In this document: positions 17,517 to 26,210 of the stretch, piece by piece
Layout: each line of letters begins with the position of its first letter
How positions within the stretch are numbered: position 1 is the stretch's first letter
The notes under the pieces: model-generated
What the model was told of the DNA's origin: nothing
The model's input: only the letters and a program-made list of their open reading frames with translations
Databases searched by the model: none
Translations under genes and position numbers: made by a program
Assembly (NCBI GenBank): GCA_964597035.1
Contig: CAZQWM010000004.1
Coordinates: 1 to 64,000, forward strand
Direction of reading: 5' to 3'
Source of the DNA: Fen-1362 sp964597035
GTDB taxonomy: Bacteria; Planctomycetota; Phycisphaerae; Sedimentisphaerales; Anaerobacaceae
Length of the DNA: 64,000 bases

Positions 17517-18755
17517 ATGCCTATAATCGTTCAGAAATTCGGCGGAACGTCGGTGGCGGACGCGGCGAAGATTCGCGCAGCCGCCCAGCGGGTCATCCAA
17601 GCCGTCGAAGCCGGCTACCAGGTGGTCGTCGTTGCCTCGGCCCGCGGCAAGCAGACCGACCAGCTTGTGGCTGATGCGCTCGAGCTGAATCCGAACCCAC
17701 CCAGGCGGGAGATGGACCAGCTCCTCAGCACCGGCGAGCAGCAGACGGTGTCGCTTTTTGCGATGGCGCTGGATGCAATGGGACACAAGGCCATAAGCTT
17801 TACCGGTTTTCAGGTCGGGATGCTGACCGACAGTGTCCACACAAAAGCCAGGATAAAGAGCATCGACGCCGAGCGGATTCACAAGCATCTCAACCAGGGC
17901 AAAATTGCAATCGTGGCCGGCTTTCAGGGCGTAGACGAGCACGACAATATTACTACACTCGGAAGGGGTGGATCTGATACAACGGCGGTGGCGTTGGCAG
18001 CGGTGCTGAACGCCGAATCCTGCGAAATATACACCGACGTCAACGGTATTTACACTACCGACCCAAGGATTTACAAGAAGGCCGCCAAAATCAATGAAAT
18101 CAGCTATGACGAAATGCTCGAGCTGGCCAGCTTAGGCGCAGGAGTTATGCACAGCAGAAGTATCGAATTCGGTAAAAAATACGACGTGAAAATCCACGTA
18201 AGAAGCAGCAGCGAAGACGCCGAAGGAACTTTTATTACTCACGAGGTGCCGCAAATGGAAGGTATAGTAGTCTCCGGAGCAACCGTACAGACAGAACTGG
18301 CAAAAATCAGTCTTGTCGGCGTCGCCAACACCCCCGGCAACGCCGCAAAAGTCTTCCACCGCCTCGCCGAAGCAAAAGTCGTCGTCAACGACATCATGCA
18401 AACTGAAATTAGCCCGGAAAAGGCGAACCTGGCATTTACGATAGGCACGGCGGACCTGCAGGCGGCCAGGGAGGCAATCAAATGGATACAAGACGAGGTC
18501 AAATGCGACAGCGTCTTCATCCGCGATGACATAGCAGAAGTATCGGCGGTGGGCGTCGGGATGAGGAACCATTACGGCATCGCGGAGAAGATGTTCGAGG
18601 CGCTGGCCAAGGCGAAAGTTAATATCGATTCGATTACGACCAGCGAGATTCGGATAAGCTGCGTGGTCGATAAAAGCCAGGCGGAAGAGGCGCTGACGGC
18701 GGTGTGCGATGCGTTTGATTTGGACAAGCCGGCTGAAGAACGAAGGCAGAAGTAA
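17517..18755 (+). CDS. lysC: Aspartate kinase
   Basis: Phosphorylates aspartate, the first step of the lysine, methionine and threonine pathways. The amino-acid kinase domain starts with IVQKFGGTSVADAAK and includes GFQGVDEHDNITTLGRGGSDTTA and YTDVNGIYTTDPR. Two C-terminal ACT domains (about residues 265-400; LVGVANTPGNAAKVF and VGVGMRNHYGIAEKMFEALA) are the usual feedback-inhibition module. ACGGAG precedes the ATG. It is the third gene of the hom operon. An ATCCGCC palindrome follows directly after the stop. Confidence 0.95.
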   Translation: MPIIVQKFGGTSVADAAKIRAAAQRVIQAVEAGYQVVVVASARGKQTDQLVADALELNPNPPRREMDQLLSTGEQQTVSLFAMALDAMGHKAISFTGFQVGMLTDSVHTKARIKSIDAERIHKHLNQGKIAIVAGFQGVDEHDNITTLGRGGSDTTAVALAAVLNAESCEIYTDVNGIYTTDPRIYKKAAKINEISYDEMLELASLGAGVMHSRSIEFGKKYDVKIHVRSSSEDAEGTFITHEVPQMEGIVVSGATVQTELAKISLVGVANTPGNAAKVFHRLAEAKVVVNDIMQTEISPEKANLAFTIGTADLQAAREAIKWIQDEVKCDSVFIRDDIAEVSAVGVGMRNHYGIAEKMFEALAKAKVNIDSITTSEIRISCVVDKSQAEEALTAVCDAFDLDKPAEERRQK

Positions 18756-18772
18756 ATCCGCCACAGGCGGAT
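18756..18772. repeat. ATCCGCC palindrome after lysC
   Basis: ATCCGCC and GGCGGAT form a perfect 7-bp stem with an ACA loop, directly after the lysC stop codon. There is no T-run, so this resembles a dispersed palindromic repeat more than a terminator. Confidence 0.45.
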
Positions 18773-18854
18773 AAAATCCAGCCGGCGACCAACCGCAATA
18801 AGAGTCGGGACTAAAGCCGTGGACTACCAACGACGAACAACCATCCGTTATGCG

Positions 18855-19463
18855 ATGAGCAGGCGCAGGCGGAACGTAATTTTGGCCGCGGTCCTAGTGG
18901 CAGTGGCGGGCTTGATTGCAGCCGACTGCACGAACGTTCGAAACAGTCACCAAACACAATCGCCACAGCAACAGCTCGGCAGCGACATTATCAAATACGA
19001 CGGCAGGCAATTCACCGTCGTCAAAGTCGTCGATGGCGACACAATCGATATCGATATTCCCGACGGTAACTACCCGCATACACGGATTCGGCTGTGGGGA
19101 GTGGACACGCCTGAGACCAAAAATCCGAGAACGGGACAGATGTATTTCGGAAAAGAGGCGTCGGAATTTACAACAAAGCTGGCGCTGGGAAAACGGGTAA
19201 CAATTTACTTGGACAAGGACAGGAATACGAGGGGCAAATACGGTCGGCTGTTGGCATACGTGCAACTGCCGGACAGGACGTTTTTAAATGAAAGGTTGCT
19301 AAGCGAGGGGTACGCATACGCGGACCTGCGTTTTAAGCACAGCTTCTACAACAAATACAAGCAGTTGGAAGCGGTCGCCAGAAGCGAGGGGAAGGGATTG
19401 TGGCCAGAGGTTACGGCCGAACAGATGCCGGAGTGGAAACAATCTTTCGCCGCACCGCCGTGA
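18855..19463 (+). CDS. Exported or membrane-anchored thermonuclease-like (SNase) protein
   Basis: A staphylococcal-nuclease-fold protein, about 202 residues. The domain (about residues 48-185) shows VVKVVDGDTIDIDI, RLWGVDTPETKNP with the metal-binding Asp/Thr region, and the conserved GRLLAYVQLPD and LNERLLSEGYA stretches. An N-terminal hydrophobic helix (about residues 7-24) suggests secretion or a membrane anchor. ATG 18855 (MSRRRRN) gives a typical signal start, but no clear ribosome-binding site is visible; GTG 18819 is an alternative. Nuclease activity is likely but unproven. Confidence 0.85.
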   Translation: MSRRRRNVILAAVLVAVAGLIAADCTNVRNSHQTQSPQQQLGSDIIKYDGRQFTVVKVVDGDTIDIDIPDGNYPHTRIRLWGVDTPETKNPRTGQMYFGKEASEFTTKLALGKRVTIYLDKDRNTRGKYGRLLAYVQLPDRTFLNERLLSEGYAYADLRFKHSFYNKYKQLEAVARSEGKGLWPEVTAEQMPEWKQSFAAPP

Positions 19464-19582
19464 GGCGTCCTGTGGACTAACGGAGAGCACTCTGTGAACT
19501 CAGAGGGTATCCAAATAAAAAACACCGAACGGTTACATTAGCAAATAAGCCCTTCTCGACGGCAGGCAAGTAGAAAAAGGGT

Positions 19583-20437
19583 TCATTTGGCACCAGTGGT
19601 ATCTTTTGGCGGTTTGACGTATTCAATGGCCGCAAGGAGCGCATCGCGGTGCGTTAGCCATAATTCGGGCCATGGCTGGAAATCGCGAAGCTCCAGCGTA
19701 ACCGTCGTAATACCACGGTCCTTGCCCGACCACGTGCCAAAGCTGCCGGGGGTGGCATAACCCATATCTTCTATTACGGGATATCCGTTATGCTTCGACA
19801 TTACCTCGGCAATCTTCGAGGCATCGGGACTGTCGGGGTCGATGCAGAAGGGAACCGTATCTTTTATTGCGACGTGAACTGCTATCACCAGCTTCGGTTT
19901 CAGGGCATCAACGGCACTGATGATAGCACGAGTTTCAGGTTCGCTTGCCGGTTCAGGGCCGCCGTAAAACTTGTCTATGCGGATTTTCTTTTCCCAGTTG
20001 CTCGCAGGGAAGTTGCGATTGCAATCGACGTGACGGGCATTGAACCGGGTGTTCTGGACAATGCCATCCGGATTAGCCGTGGGTATAACGGCAATACGGC
20101 GGTTCGCATACAAATCCTCATTGGCGAGAAGATAATCAATAAGGCATAAAGAAACATACTGGCTTTCCGGCTCATCACCGTGAATCCCGCCGAAGATAAG
20201 AACAATCGGGCCGCGCTCGCCAAACAAATGCAGCCGGATAGGTATTCCTTTCACAGATTTGCCAATCTCGAACGATTTTATAGCAGGCGGCTTTGCTTTC
20301 TTCAATTCTGCGGCAACGTTGGCATCGGCGACATCAGTTTTTTGAGCATTTGTAATACAGGCAAACGCGCAGGCCACAAAACAAAACATAAGGAGCGCTG
20401 TCAATTCGGATTTCCCTGATGGGCTTTTTAAGAACAT
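19583..20437 (-). CDS. Exported M14-family zinc carboxypeptidase / murein peptide amidase-like protein
   Basis: A 284-residue zinc peptidase of the M14 (carboxypeptidase A/MpaA) family. Zinc ligands are visible as His and Glu in GGIHGDEPES (about residue 89) and the later His in VIAVH; substrate-side motifs NPDGI and DCNRNFPASNW are present. The probable catalytic Glu is in VTLELRDF. A signal peptide occupies about residues 1-32, so it acts outside the cytoplasm, perhaps on cell-wall or nutrient peptides. The substrate is not known. The gene stands alone on the minus strand. Confidence 0.88.
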   Translation of the reverse strand: MFLKSPSGKSELTALLMFCFVACAFACITNAQKTDVADANVAAELKKAKPPAIKSFEIGKSVKGIPIRLHLFGERGPIVLIFGGIHGDEPESQYVSLCLIDYLLANEDLYANRRIAVIPTANPDGIVQNTRFNARHVDCNRNFPASNWEKKIRIDKFYGGPEPASEPETRAIISAVDALKPKLVIAVHVAIKDTVPFCIDPDSPDASKIAEVMSKHNGYPVIEDMGYATPGSFGTWSGKDRGITTVTLELRDFQPWPELWLTHRDALLAAIEYVKPPKDTTGAK

Positions 20438-20500
20438 AGTATTCTCCCTGAGATATTAACGCTGAATTGCCAGGCAAAGTCGAGTTCAATGCACGTCATC

Positions 20501-20743
20501 TTATCCTGCGATTACGAGTGCGAGCCAGGGGACGAGATTGAACACTATAAAAAAGATTTTGAACAGGCCGAGAAAAGAGTAGATTGCCACGTTGAACGCC
20601 TCTCTTGAGATTGGGTACCACCTGCTGTGCATTCGGTAAACCCAATCAGCGGCAAAGGTGCAGATTACAAACGAGAGAATCAGCATTGCCCCATTTATAA
20701 TCGCGCACCACATAAAAAAATCCCGGACGACATTGATATTCAT
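20501..20743 (-). CDS. Small two-helix membrane protein (DUF6868-like)
   Basis: An 80-residue protein starting MNINVVRDFFMWC with two predicted transmembrane helices and a conserved-looking central loop HSRWYPISREAFNVAIYSFL. I recognise it as resembling the DUF6868 family, which has no known function. The start at 20743 is chosen because AGGAGAG lies just upstream; the longer open frame has an implausible leader. Confidence 0.75.
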   Translation of the reverse strand: MNINVVRDFFMWCAIINGAMLILSFVICTFAADWVYRMHSRWYPISREAFNVAIYSFLGLFKIFFIVFNLVPWLALVIAG

Positions 20744-21085
20744 AGTGTCTCTCCTTTTTCCCGTGTGCATTGAACATAATGATATAACAACACGATACCT
20801 ATGGACACAGGTTTTGGTTAATTTTATGCTGCCTGTAAGATAATAGCAACCGCTCAAATTCCTACGGCGCTTTAACGAAGACGGCTTGAGGGCGAGTAAA
20901 AGATTAAAAGTAAAAAGGCAGGAAACGGTTGTCCTAAATTATTCAATTACCGACTTCTAACTCTCAATGGCCAACAGGACATTGCCCGGTACGGTGGTAA
21001 ATACAAGCGAGGATGGGATAAAGAAAAACGAGGTTATCGGCCGAAGAAGTTAATAGCAAGTGAACCGCAAATAAAGGGCTAGGAT

Positions 21086-21940
21086 ATGGAAAAACCAGAC
21101 AATACCGGAATGCCCGAAAAGGCAGCGACGATTGACGAGCGAAAGACGCCAAAAGGGCCGAGAATCGATGAGGTGAAAGAGCGGCCGAAATTCCGGAGCA
21201 GTTTGTTCAGGCCGAGGCCGACACTGTTGCTGGAAATAGCACCGCAACAAGGGGCGGAGACGGCCCAGGTGAAGGAGCCGGCCAGCACAAACGAGAAACC
21301 CGAAGGGATGCTTCAGCAGCTTCTGATAAACACCGAGTCATCGGCGGAAAAGACGCAAGCAGCGAGCAGGAAATGGCAATTAGCGTCGCTTGTGCTGGTG
21401 ATGCTGCTTACGATGACGATGGTGACAATCGGCTGGCTGTATGTTGAAATGAATTCGGCCACTGCACAGCGAGGCCGATTGCAGATGGAGAACCAGTCGC
21501 TAAGAGAAGAACTAAGCTCAGCCAAAACGCAGACGGCGGGATTGAAGAGTGAGGTTGATACCCTGTTGAATCGCAATCTTGAGCTTGCCGGCGAAAATGC
21601 GCAATTAAAGGCGCAAAGACAAACAGCCCCTGCAACAACCACTGTAATGGCAGTTAAACAACAACGTTCCGCGGAGAAAACCAGCATAGCAGGCACGGCA
21701 AAACAACAAATCGAGCCAAACAAAACTACGGCGCAGCCGGAGACGCTCGATACGGGCAGGATAGGAATGATAAAAAGAGGTAGATATCCGAGCGGGACGA
21801 ACAAGGGGGAGCTGATAGCGGCGCTGGGCAAGCCGGACCGTGTTTATAAAAGCCCCTACTATGAGCAACTCGTTTACTTTGGAAAAGACCCGGGTCGTTT
21901 CTGGTTTTTGGGCAATCGGCTGGTCCAGGCCGGTGGATAG
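21086..21940 (+). CDS. Single-pass membrane protein with coiled coil and SmpA/OmlA-like C-terminus
   Basis: A 284-residue protein of unknown function. The N-terminal about 97 residues are polar and probably cytoplasmic, a single transmembrane helix spans about 99-120, and a heptad-rich coiled coil covers about 122-180. The C-terminal YPSGTNKGELIAALGKPDRV resembles the short helix-strand unit of SmpA/OmlA-type domains, which assist envelope assembly. The middle is rich in Thr, Gln and Ala. No same-strand neighbour is close, so partners are unknown. Confidence 0.65.
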   Translation: MEKPDNTGMPEKAATIDERKTPKGPRIDEVKERPKFRSSLFRPRPTLLLEIAPQQGAETAQVKEPASTNEKPEGMLQQLLINTESSAEKTQAASRKWQLASLVLVMLLTMTMVTIGWLYVEMNSATAQRGRLQMENQSLREELSSAKTQTAGLKSEVDTLLNRNLELAGENAQLKAQRQTAPATTTVMAVKQQRSAEKTSIAGTAKQQIEPNKTTAQPETLDTGRIGMIKRGRYPSGTNKGELIAALGKPDRVYKSPYYEQLVYFGKDPGRFWFLGNRLVQAGG

Positions 21941-21973
21941 AGCACTGAAAAATCGGGCCTGCTAACGGGAGGA

Positions 21974-23335
21974 TTAAATATCGTATTCCTTTATCTTGCG
22001 GTAGAGGGTTCGTTCGCCGATACCGAGGAGCTTCGCGGCGATTTGGCGGTTGTTGCCGGTTTTGGCGAGCGTATCGATAATCGCCTGCTTTTCAATTTCA
22101 TTTAGTGACAGCCCGCTGAGGTCGGAGGAGGCACGAGTCTGGCCTGGGAGACGTCTTAGCTGATGGATTTCTGGTGGCAAATCCCCAACGCCGAGCGTGT
22201 CGCGGTCGCACATAACGACCATAGTCCTGATGACGTTGCGAAGCTGGCGAATGTTGCCGGGCCATTCGTAAGAAGCTAAAATATGCATAACAGTATCGTT
22301 GATACCAGCAACTTTCGAGCCGGTTTGGCCGGCTGCTTCTTTGAGGAAGAAATCAGCGAGAGCCGGTATGTCTTCACGTCGCTGGCGCAAAGGGGGGACA
22401 GAAATACTGACGCCTTTAATTCGGAAATAGAGGTCTTCGCGGAATTTTTTCTCCTCGACGAGTTTTGGCAGGTCGTGATTTGTCGCGCTTATGATTCGCA
22501 CATCGACAACGACGGGCTTATTGCCCCCCACGGGGATAACGACGCCGTCTTCGATGACGCGAAGGAGTTTCGCCTGCATATTCAGCGGCATATCGCCGAT
22601 TTCATCCAGGAAAAGAGTTCCCTTGTCGGCGATTTCAAAAAGCCCTTTACGGTCGGCGGCGGCGCCGGTGAAGGCACCTTTGACGTGGCCGAAGAGTTCG
22701 CTTTCGAGCAGTGTTTCGGTGAAGCCGGCGCAATTGATGGGCACAAAGCGTTTGTTCCAGCGATTTGAGTTTTCGTGAATAGCCCTTGCGAGCAACTCTT
22801 TGCCGGTGCCGGACTCGCCCTGAATCAAGACAGAGATATTCGTCGGGGCGACTCGGCGAAGGACCTCTAAGATTGAAGTCATCTGCGGGCTGTTTCCTCG
22901 AATGCCGTAGAACTTGAAACCATCTTCAGAAGAAACGGGCATCTGCGTATCGGCACGCCTTGAGCGTTCGACGCTGCGTGCGGCCTGCTCGACAAGGGAG
23001 CGAAGCTGGTCGATATTGATTGGCTTGACGAGATAATCGTAGGCCCCCTGTTTAATCGCTTCCTTGCAGGTATCGATGGTTGCGTAGGCGGTAATAAGGA
23101 TGACTTCGGCTCGGCTGAGCTTTCTGGCCTCCTGCAGGATTGCCAGACCGTCAACTTCGCCGCCGAGCTTGAGGTCGGTAACGACGACGTCGATATCCTG
23201 GCTGCGGATAATTTCGAGTGCGTCGGAGCCGTCATAGACGGCAATTGCCTTTGCCAAAGTCTGCAGCGCTTCGGCCATACCGTCGGCGTGGTCCCGCTCA
23301 TCGTCAACAACGAGAACAACGGCATCTTTACTCAT
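21974..23335 (-). CDS. NtrC-family sigma-54-dependent response regulator
   Basis: A 453-residue transcriptional activator. It has a receiver domain (VLVVDDERDHADGM; phospho-acceptor Asp in VVVTDLKLGG), a AAA+ domain with Walker A GESGTGKE, the sigma-54 contact motif GAFTGA and Walker B TLFLDEIGDM, and a C-terminal Fis-type helix-turn-helix (NNRQIAAKLLGIGERTLYRKI). It would activate sigma-54 promoters when phosphorylated. The start at 23335 overlaps the end of the upstream histidine kinase gene by 8 nt, so the two are a cotranslated two-component pair. The target genes are not evident. Confidence 0.93.
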   Translation of the reverse strand: MSKDAVVLVVDDERDHADGMAEALQTLAKAIAVYDGSDALEIIRSQDIDVVVTDLKLGGEVDGLAILQEARKLSRAEVILITAYATIDTCKEAIKQGAYDYLVKPINIDQLRSLVEQAARSVERSRRADTQMPVSSEDGFKFYGIRGNSPQMTSILEVLRRVAPTNISVLIQGESGTGKELLARAIHENSNRWNKRFVPINCAGFTETLLESELFGHVKGAFTGAAADRKGLFEIADKGTLFLDEIGDMPLNMQAKLLRVIEDGVVIPVGGNKPVVVDVRIISATNHDLPKLVEEKKFREDLYFRIKGVSISVPPLRQRREDIPALADFFLKEAAGQTGSKVAGINDTVMHILASYEWPGNIRQLRNVIRTMVVMCDRDTLGVGDLPPEIHQLRRLPGQTRASSDLSGLSLNEIEKQAIIDTLAKTGNNRQIAAKLLGIGERTLYRKIKEYDI

Positions 23336-24152
23336 CAGCCGAGACCTCATCTTCTGCGGAAGACAATGGCAGCGTAATAGTAAATGAGGTGCCCTTTCCC
23401 GGCTCGCTGGCGACCGTGATGGTTCCGTTATGAGCCGAGATTATTTTTTTTACCGTGGCCAGGCCGAGGCCGGCACCGTCAGGCCGGGAAGACTGATACG
23501 GCTCAAAGATGTGGTCAATTCGCTCAGATGGTATGCCGATGCCTGTGTCGCTTATCTGTATTTTTGCGGATTGGCCCTGTTGTGAAGAACACACTATCAA
23601 CTCGCCGCCCCGGCCAAGGGCCTGCTGAGCGTTGATGAAGAGGTTCAGGACGGCTTGTTTGAGCATTGCGGCGTCGGCCCGGCAGAGGAGAGGTTCTTTG
23701 AATAAATGCTGGCGCAAGGTTATCGAGTGGGCTTGGGCCTGGGGCATATAGAAATCGATAATGTCGCCAAGCACTGAGTTGATATCAACGGGAGACAAAC
23801 GCGGCTGAGTGCGGTCAGCGTAGCGGAGAAAGCGGTCGAGGATTTGTTCGAGGCGGGTGGTTTCTTTGGAGATGACGGCGATTTTTCTACGTGTCCTTGC
23901 GAAACGCTGGTCGAGAGCATCGGTTGAGCCGGCGGAAGTGGAAGAGGCGGCATCTTCGAGGTCCTCATCGATAAGGCGAAGGTTAACCTTTATGGTTGAG
24001 AGCGGATTTTTGATTTCGTGAGCGATGACGCCGAGCAGCCGACCAAGCCCTTCGGCATCGCTACGGATGACAGAATCGGCGGGCGTAGCCGTTGATTCGC
24101 CCTGGCGAACGTGTTTGTCTGGTGAGTTTTCCACAGTTCGTGAATCCGACAT
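23328..24152 (-). CDS. Soluble sensor histidine kinase (NtrB-like)
   Basis: A 274-residue kinase with a HisKA domain (phospho-acceptor His in LLGVIAHEIKNPLSTIKVNL, about residue 42) and a HATPase domain carrying the N box (FINAQQALG), G1 (ISDTGIGIP) and G2 (GAGLGLATVKKI) boxes. There are no transmembrane segments and the N-terminal about 30 residues show no sensor domain, so it is cytoplasmic and may receive input from a partner protein. It overlaps the NtrC-type regulator by 8 nt and is its likely kinase. Confidence 0.92.
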   Translation of the reverse strand: MSDSRTVENSPDKHVRQGESTATPADSVIRSDAEGLGRLLGVIAHEIKNPLSTIKVNLRLIDEDLEDAASSTSAGSTDALDQRFARTRRKIAVISKETTRLEQILDRFLRYADRTQPRLSPVDINSVLGDIIDFYMPQAQAHSITLRQHLFKEPLLCRADAAMLKQAVLNLFINAQQALGRGGELIVCSSQQGQSAKIQISDTGIGIPSERIDHIFEPYQSSRPDGAGLGLATVKKIISAHNGTITVASEPGKGTSFTITLPLSSAEDEVSADE

Positions 24153-24437
24153 TTCGAGAATCCGTTGCCAAAAAAGGTTCGAGGAAACCGCTACAGGCCG
24201 GGATATTCGGGCCTAAAGTGGTAATTTTAACCGTATTGGGACGCTTTGAGCAATGAAAATATTCTCCGGACGAAGTCATTAGAATCGTCCATAAGACCAA
24301 TCGCCAATCTATAAGAGATTCTAAAGGGACGCTCTGTTTTACTTGAGTTGGGGGCAATAAACTGGTATTTTCGACGAGACCGTGGGCTTTCACTAAAATA
24401 CAGGATAAATTCCAAGACTTTGACGTGGAAACCGTAT

Positions 24438-25124
24438 ATGGCCGAAACATCGATATGGGTCGTTATTCCCGCTTATAACGAAGGTCGTATTTTAGCAGAG
24501 ACAATCGGGGGAGTGCTGGATTACAATCGCTCTTATAACGTCGTTATCGTCGACGATGGTTCCACGGATGACACATCACGGGCAGCGAGGAAGTTTGCCG
24601 TTCATCTATTGGTTCATCCGATGAATCTCGGCCAGGGGGCGGCCCTTGCAACGGGTATAGCATACGCGCTTCGGGAGAAAGCCGATATAGTGATAACCTT
24701 CGATGCCGACGGCCAGATGCAGCCGGCCGACATCGGCTCACTCGTAGATGCGGTAAACAAGGAAGGCCTTGATGTCGCGCTGGGTTCTCGTTTTTTGACG
24801 GCGAGGCCGGTGGGAATACCGCTGATTAAAAAGATAACACTGAAAATCGGCGCAATGCTGACGAGACTCAGGACCGGCTTAAGAATAACCGATACCCACA
24901 ACGGAATCCGGGCGTTTAAGGCCGATGCCCTTCGGAAATTTAACATTTCACAAAACGGTATGGCCCACGCATCAGAGATACTTTCAGAAATCGCCCGAAA
25001 TAAGCTGGCCTGCCGCGAGGTTCCGGTTACCATACGATATACGGAATATTCAAAGGGCAAGGGACAATCCGTTTCAAACGCAATCAATATTTTGTTCGAC
25101 CTGTTTTCGAGAGGTGGCAAATGA
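24438..25124 (+). CDS. Family 2 glycosyltransferase (polyprenyl-phosphate sugar transferase type)
   Basis: A GT-A-fold glycosyltransferase of 228 residues, similar in layout to dolichyl/undecaprenyl-phosphate mannosyl- or glucosyltransferases. The N-terminus shows VVIPAYNEG and VVIVDDGSTDDTS, followed by the metal-binding FDADGQMQP (about residue 96). It lacks C-terminal membrane helices. ATG 24438 (MAETSIWVV) gives the usual family start; the longer open frame is not supported. The stop overlaps the DUF2304 gene by 4 nt (ATGA), a frequent pairing in which DUF2304 may anchor the transferase. The sugar is unknown. Confidence 0.9.
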   Translation: MAETSIWVVIPAYNEGRILAETIGGVLDYNRSYNVVIVDDGSTDDTSRAARKFAVHLLVHPMNLGQGAALATGIAYALREKADIVITFDADGQMQPADIGSLVDAVNKEGLDVALGSRFLTARPVGIPLIKKITLKIGAMLTRLRTGLRITDTHNGIRAFKADALRKFNISQNGMAHASEILSEIARNKLACREVPVTIRYTEYSKGKGQSVSNAINILFDLFSRGGK

Positions 25125-25477
25125 TTACCATTAAAGTCATTCTGATAGTGCTTCTTCTTATAATCCTGCGGGCTTTTCTGGTTCAGAAATCACTGCTGCT
25201 GATTAAAAGAGCGGTTGCGGTGCTGATGTTTGCGGGACTGCTGTTTCTGGTATTGTTTCCCGACGTTTCGACGTGGGCGGCCAACAAGATTGGTGTGGGT
25301 CGCGGGGCCGACCTTCTTTTTTATCTTGCCAATCTTTTCTTTTTACTTGTGGCAGTGGCCCTGTGGCGGCGTTTGATAACTCTGAGTGCCGCTGTAACCA
25401 TCCTTGCCCGTGAACTTGCGATAAGAAACGCCGAGAGACCTGAAGCAAAAGAGCAAAGCGGGCCGACAAACGATTAG
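25121..25477 (+). CDS. DUF2304 small membrane protein
   Basis: A 118-residue protein with three predicted transmembrane helices (about 4-18, 28-46, 65-82) and an amphipathic tail ending in a charged region, matching the DUF2304 family by layout and by context. It overlaps the glycosyltransferase gene by 4 nt. The two products probably form a membrane-associated pair for lipid-linked sugar synthesis; this is inference from the recurring gene pairing. Confidence 0.8.
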   Translation: MITIKVILIVLLLIILRAFLVQKSLLLIKRAVAVLMFAGLLFLVLFPDVSTWAANKIGVGRGADLLFYLANLFFLLVAVALWRRLITLSAAVTILARELAIRNAERPEAKEQSGPTND

Positions 25478-25481
25478 GCAG

Positions 25482-26201
25482 TCAGGGTGTCTGTTCTCTG
25501 TATCGCTTCAGCCGGCCGCGAAGCTGTTCGGCGAGTTGCTCATTGGCTGCGACCAGCGCCAATTCGAGTGCTTTCTCGGCGGTTTGGATGGCCAAATCCA
25601 CCCTGCCATTTCTTGAGTAACAATCTGCGAGCGTATCCAGAACTTCCGGGGCCTGATAGTCGGTCAATTCCGCAGCCCTGCGGGCAAGTTCAAGGGCTCT
25701 GGTTATGTCGCTGCTGGCCACGTGAGGTCTGGAGATTAGGGCGTAGGCAAGATTGTTATATGCTTCAGCATTATTAGGGTCGATATCCAAAGCCCTGTAA
25801 AAATGGCTTATGGCCTGGTCGAAATTTCCCTGCGACAGCAATACGGCTCCGAGGTTATTGTGAGCGTTGACGTAGTCGGGCTGTAACTCGAGAGTTCTGC
25901 GATAACAACTAATTGCCTGGTCGAGCCGGCCCCGCAGGTGAAAAGTAACTCCGAGATTAAAGTTGGCCTCGATATGGTTCGGGTCTTTCTGCAATATCCG
26001 ACGATAATGATGGGCCGATTCGGTGAGCCGGCCCTGCGACTTCAGAATATTGCCGAGCTTATGATGGGCGTCTGTAAAATCGGGATTGATACTCAACGCC
26101 TGCTGATAATAACCAATCGCCCGCTCAATTTCGCCCTGCTTTTCGAACTGACCGGCAAGATTATAGTACCCTTTGTAACTGGTTGGCACCGCATCCACCA
26201 C
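25482..26201 (-). CDS. TPR-repeat C-terminal part of a split TMTC-like protein
   Basis: About 239 residues made of at least five 34-residue tetratricopeptide repeats (for example AIGYYQQALSINPDFTDAHH, AISHFYRALDIDPNNAEAYN). It is in the same reading frame as the gene upstream (26208-27473) and is separated from it by a single TAG codon and two sense codons. No ribosome-binding site precedes the first possible start, a GTG at 26201. It therefore looks like the detached C-terminal half of one 663-residue protein, not a separate gene. It may not be translated unless the stop is read through. Confidence 0.7.
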   Translation of the reverse strand: MVDAVPTSYKGYYNLAGQFEKQGEIERAIGYYQQALSINPDFTDAHHKLGNILKSQGRLTESAHHYRRILQKDPNHIEANFNLGVTFHLRGRLDQAISCYRRTLELQPDYVNAHNNLGAVLLSQGNFDQAISHFYRALDIDPNNAEAYNNLAYALISRPHVASSDITRALELARRAAELTDYQAPEVLDTLADCYSRNGRVDLAIQTAEKALELALVAANEQLAEQLRGRLKRYREQTP

Positions 26202-26207
26202 GCTTTG

Positions 26208-26210
26208 CTA
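26208..26210 (-). other. In-frame amber codon splitting the TMTC-like gene
   Basis: The codons read ATG TCA ATC TAG CAA AGC. Family members usually have a Trp in the segment just before the first TPR, so a single TGG to TAG change would explain the stop. Many other genes here end with TAG, so TAG is a normal stop in this genome. Confidence 0.75.

Noticed and set aside
25482..26201. An independent TPR protein gene
   Set aside because: It is in frame with the upstream membrane protein, begins with a GTG lacking a ribosome-binding site, and completes the expected architecture of that protein. It is listed only as the detached C-terminal part.
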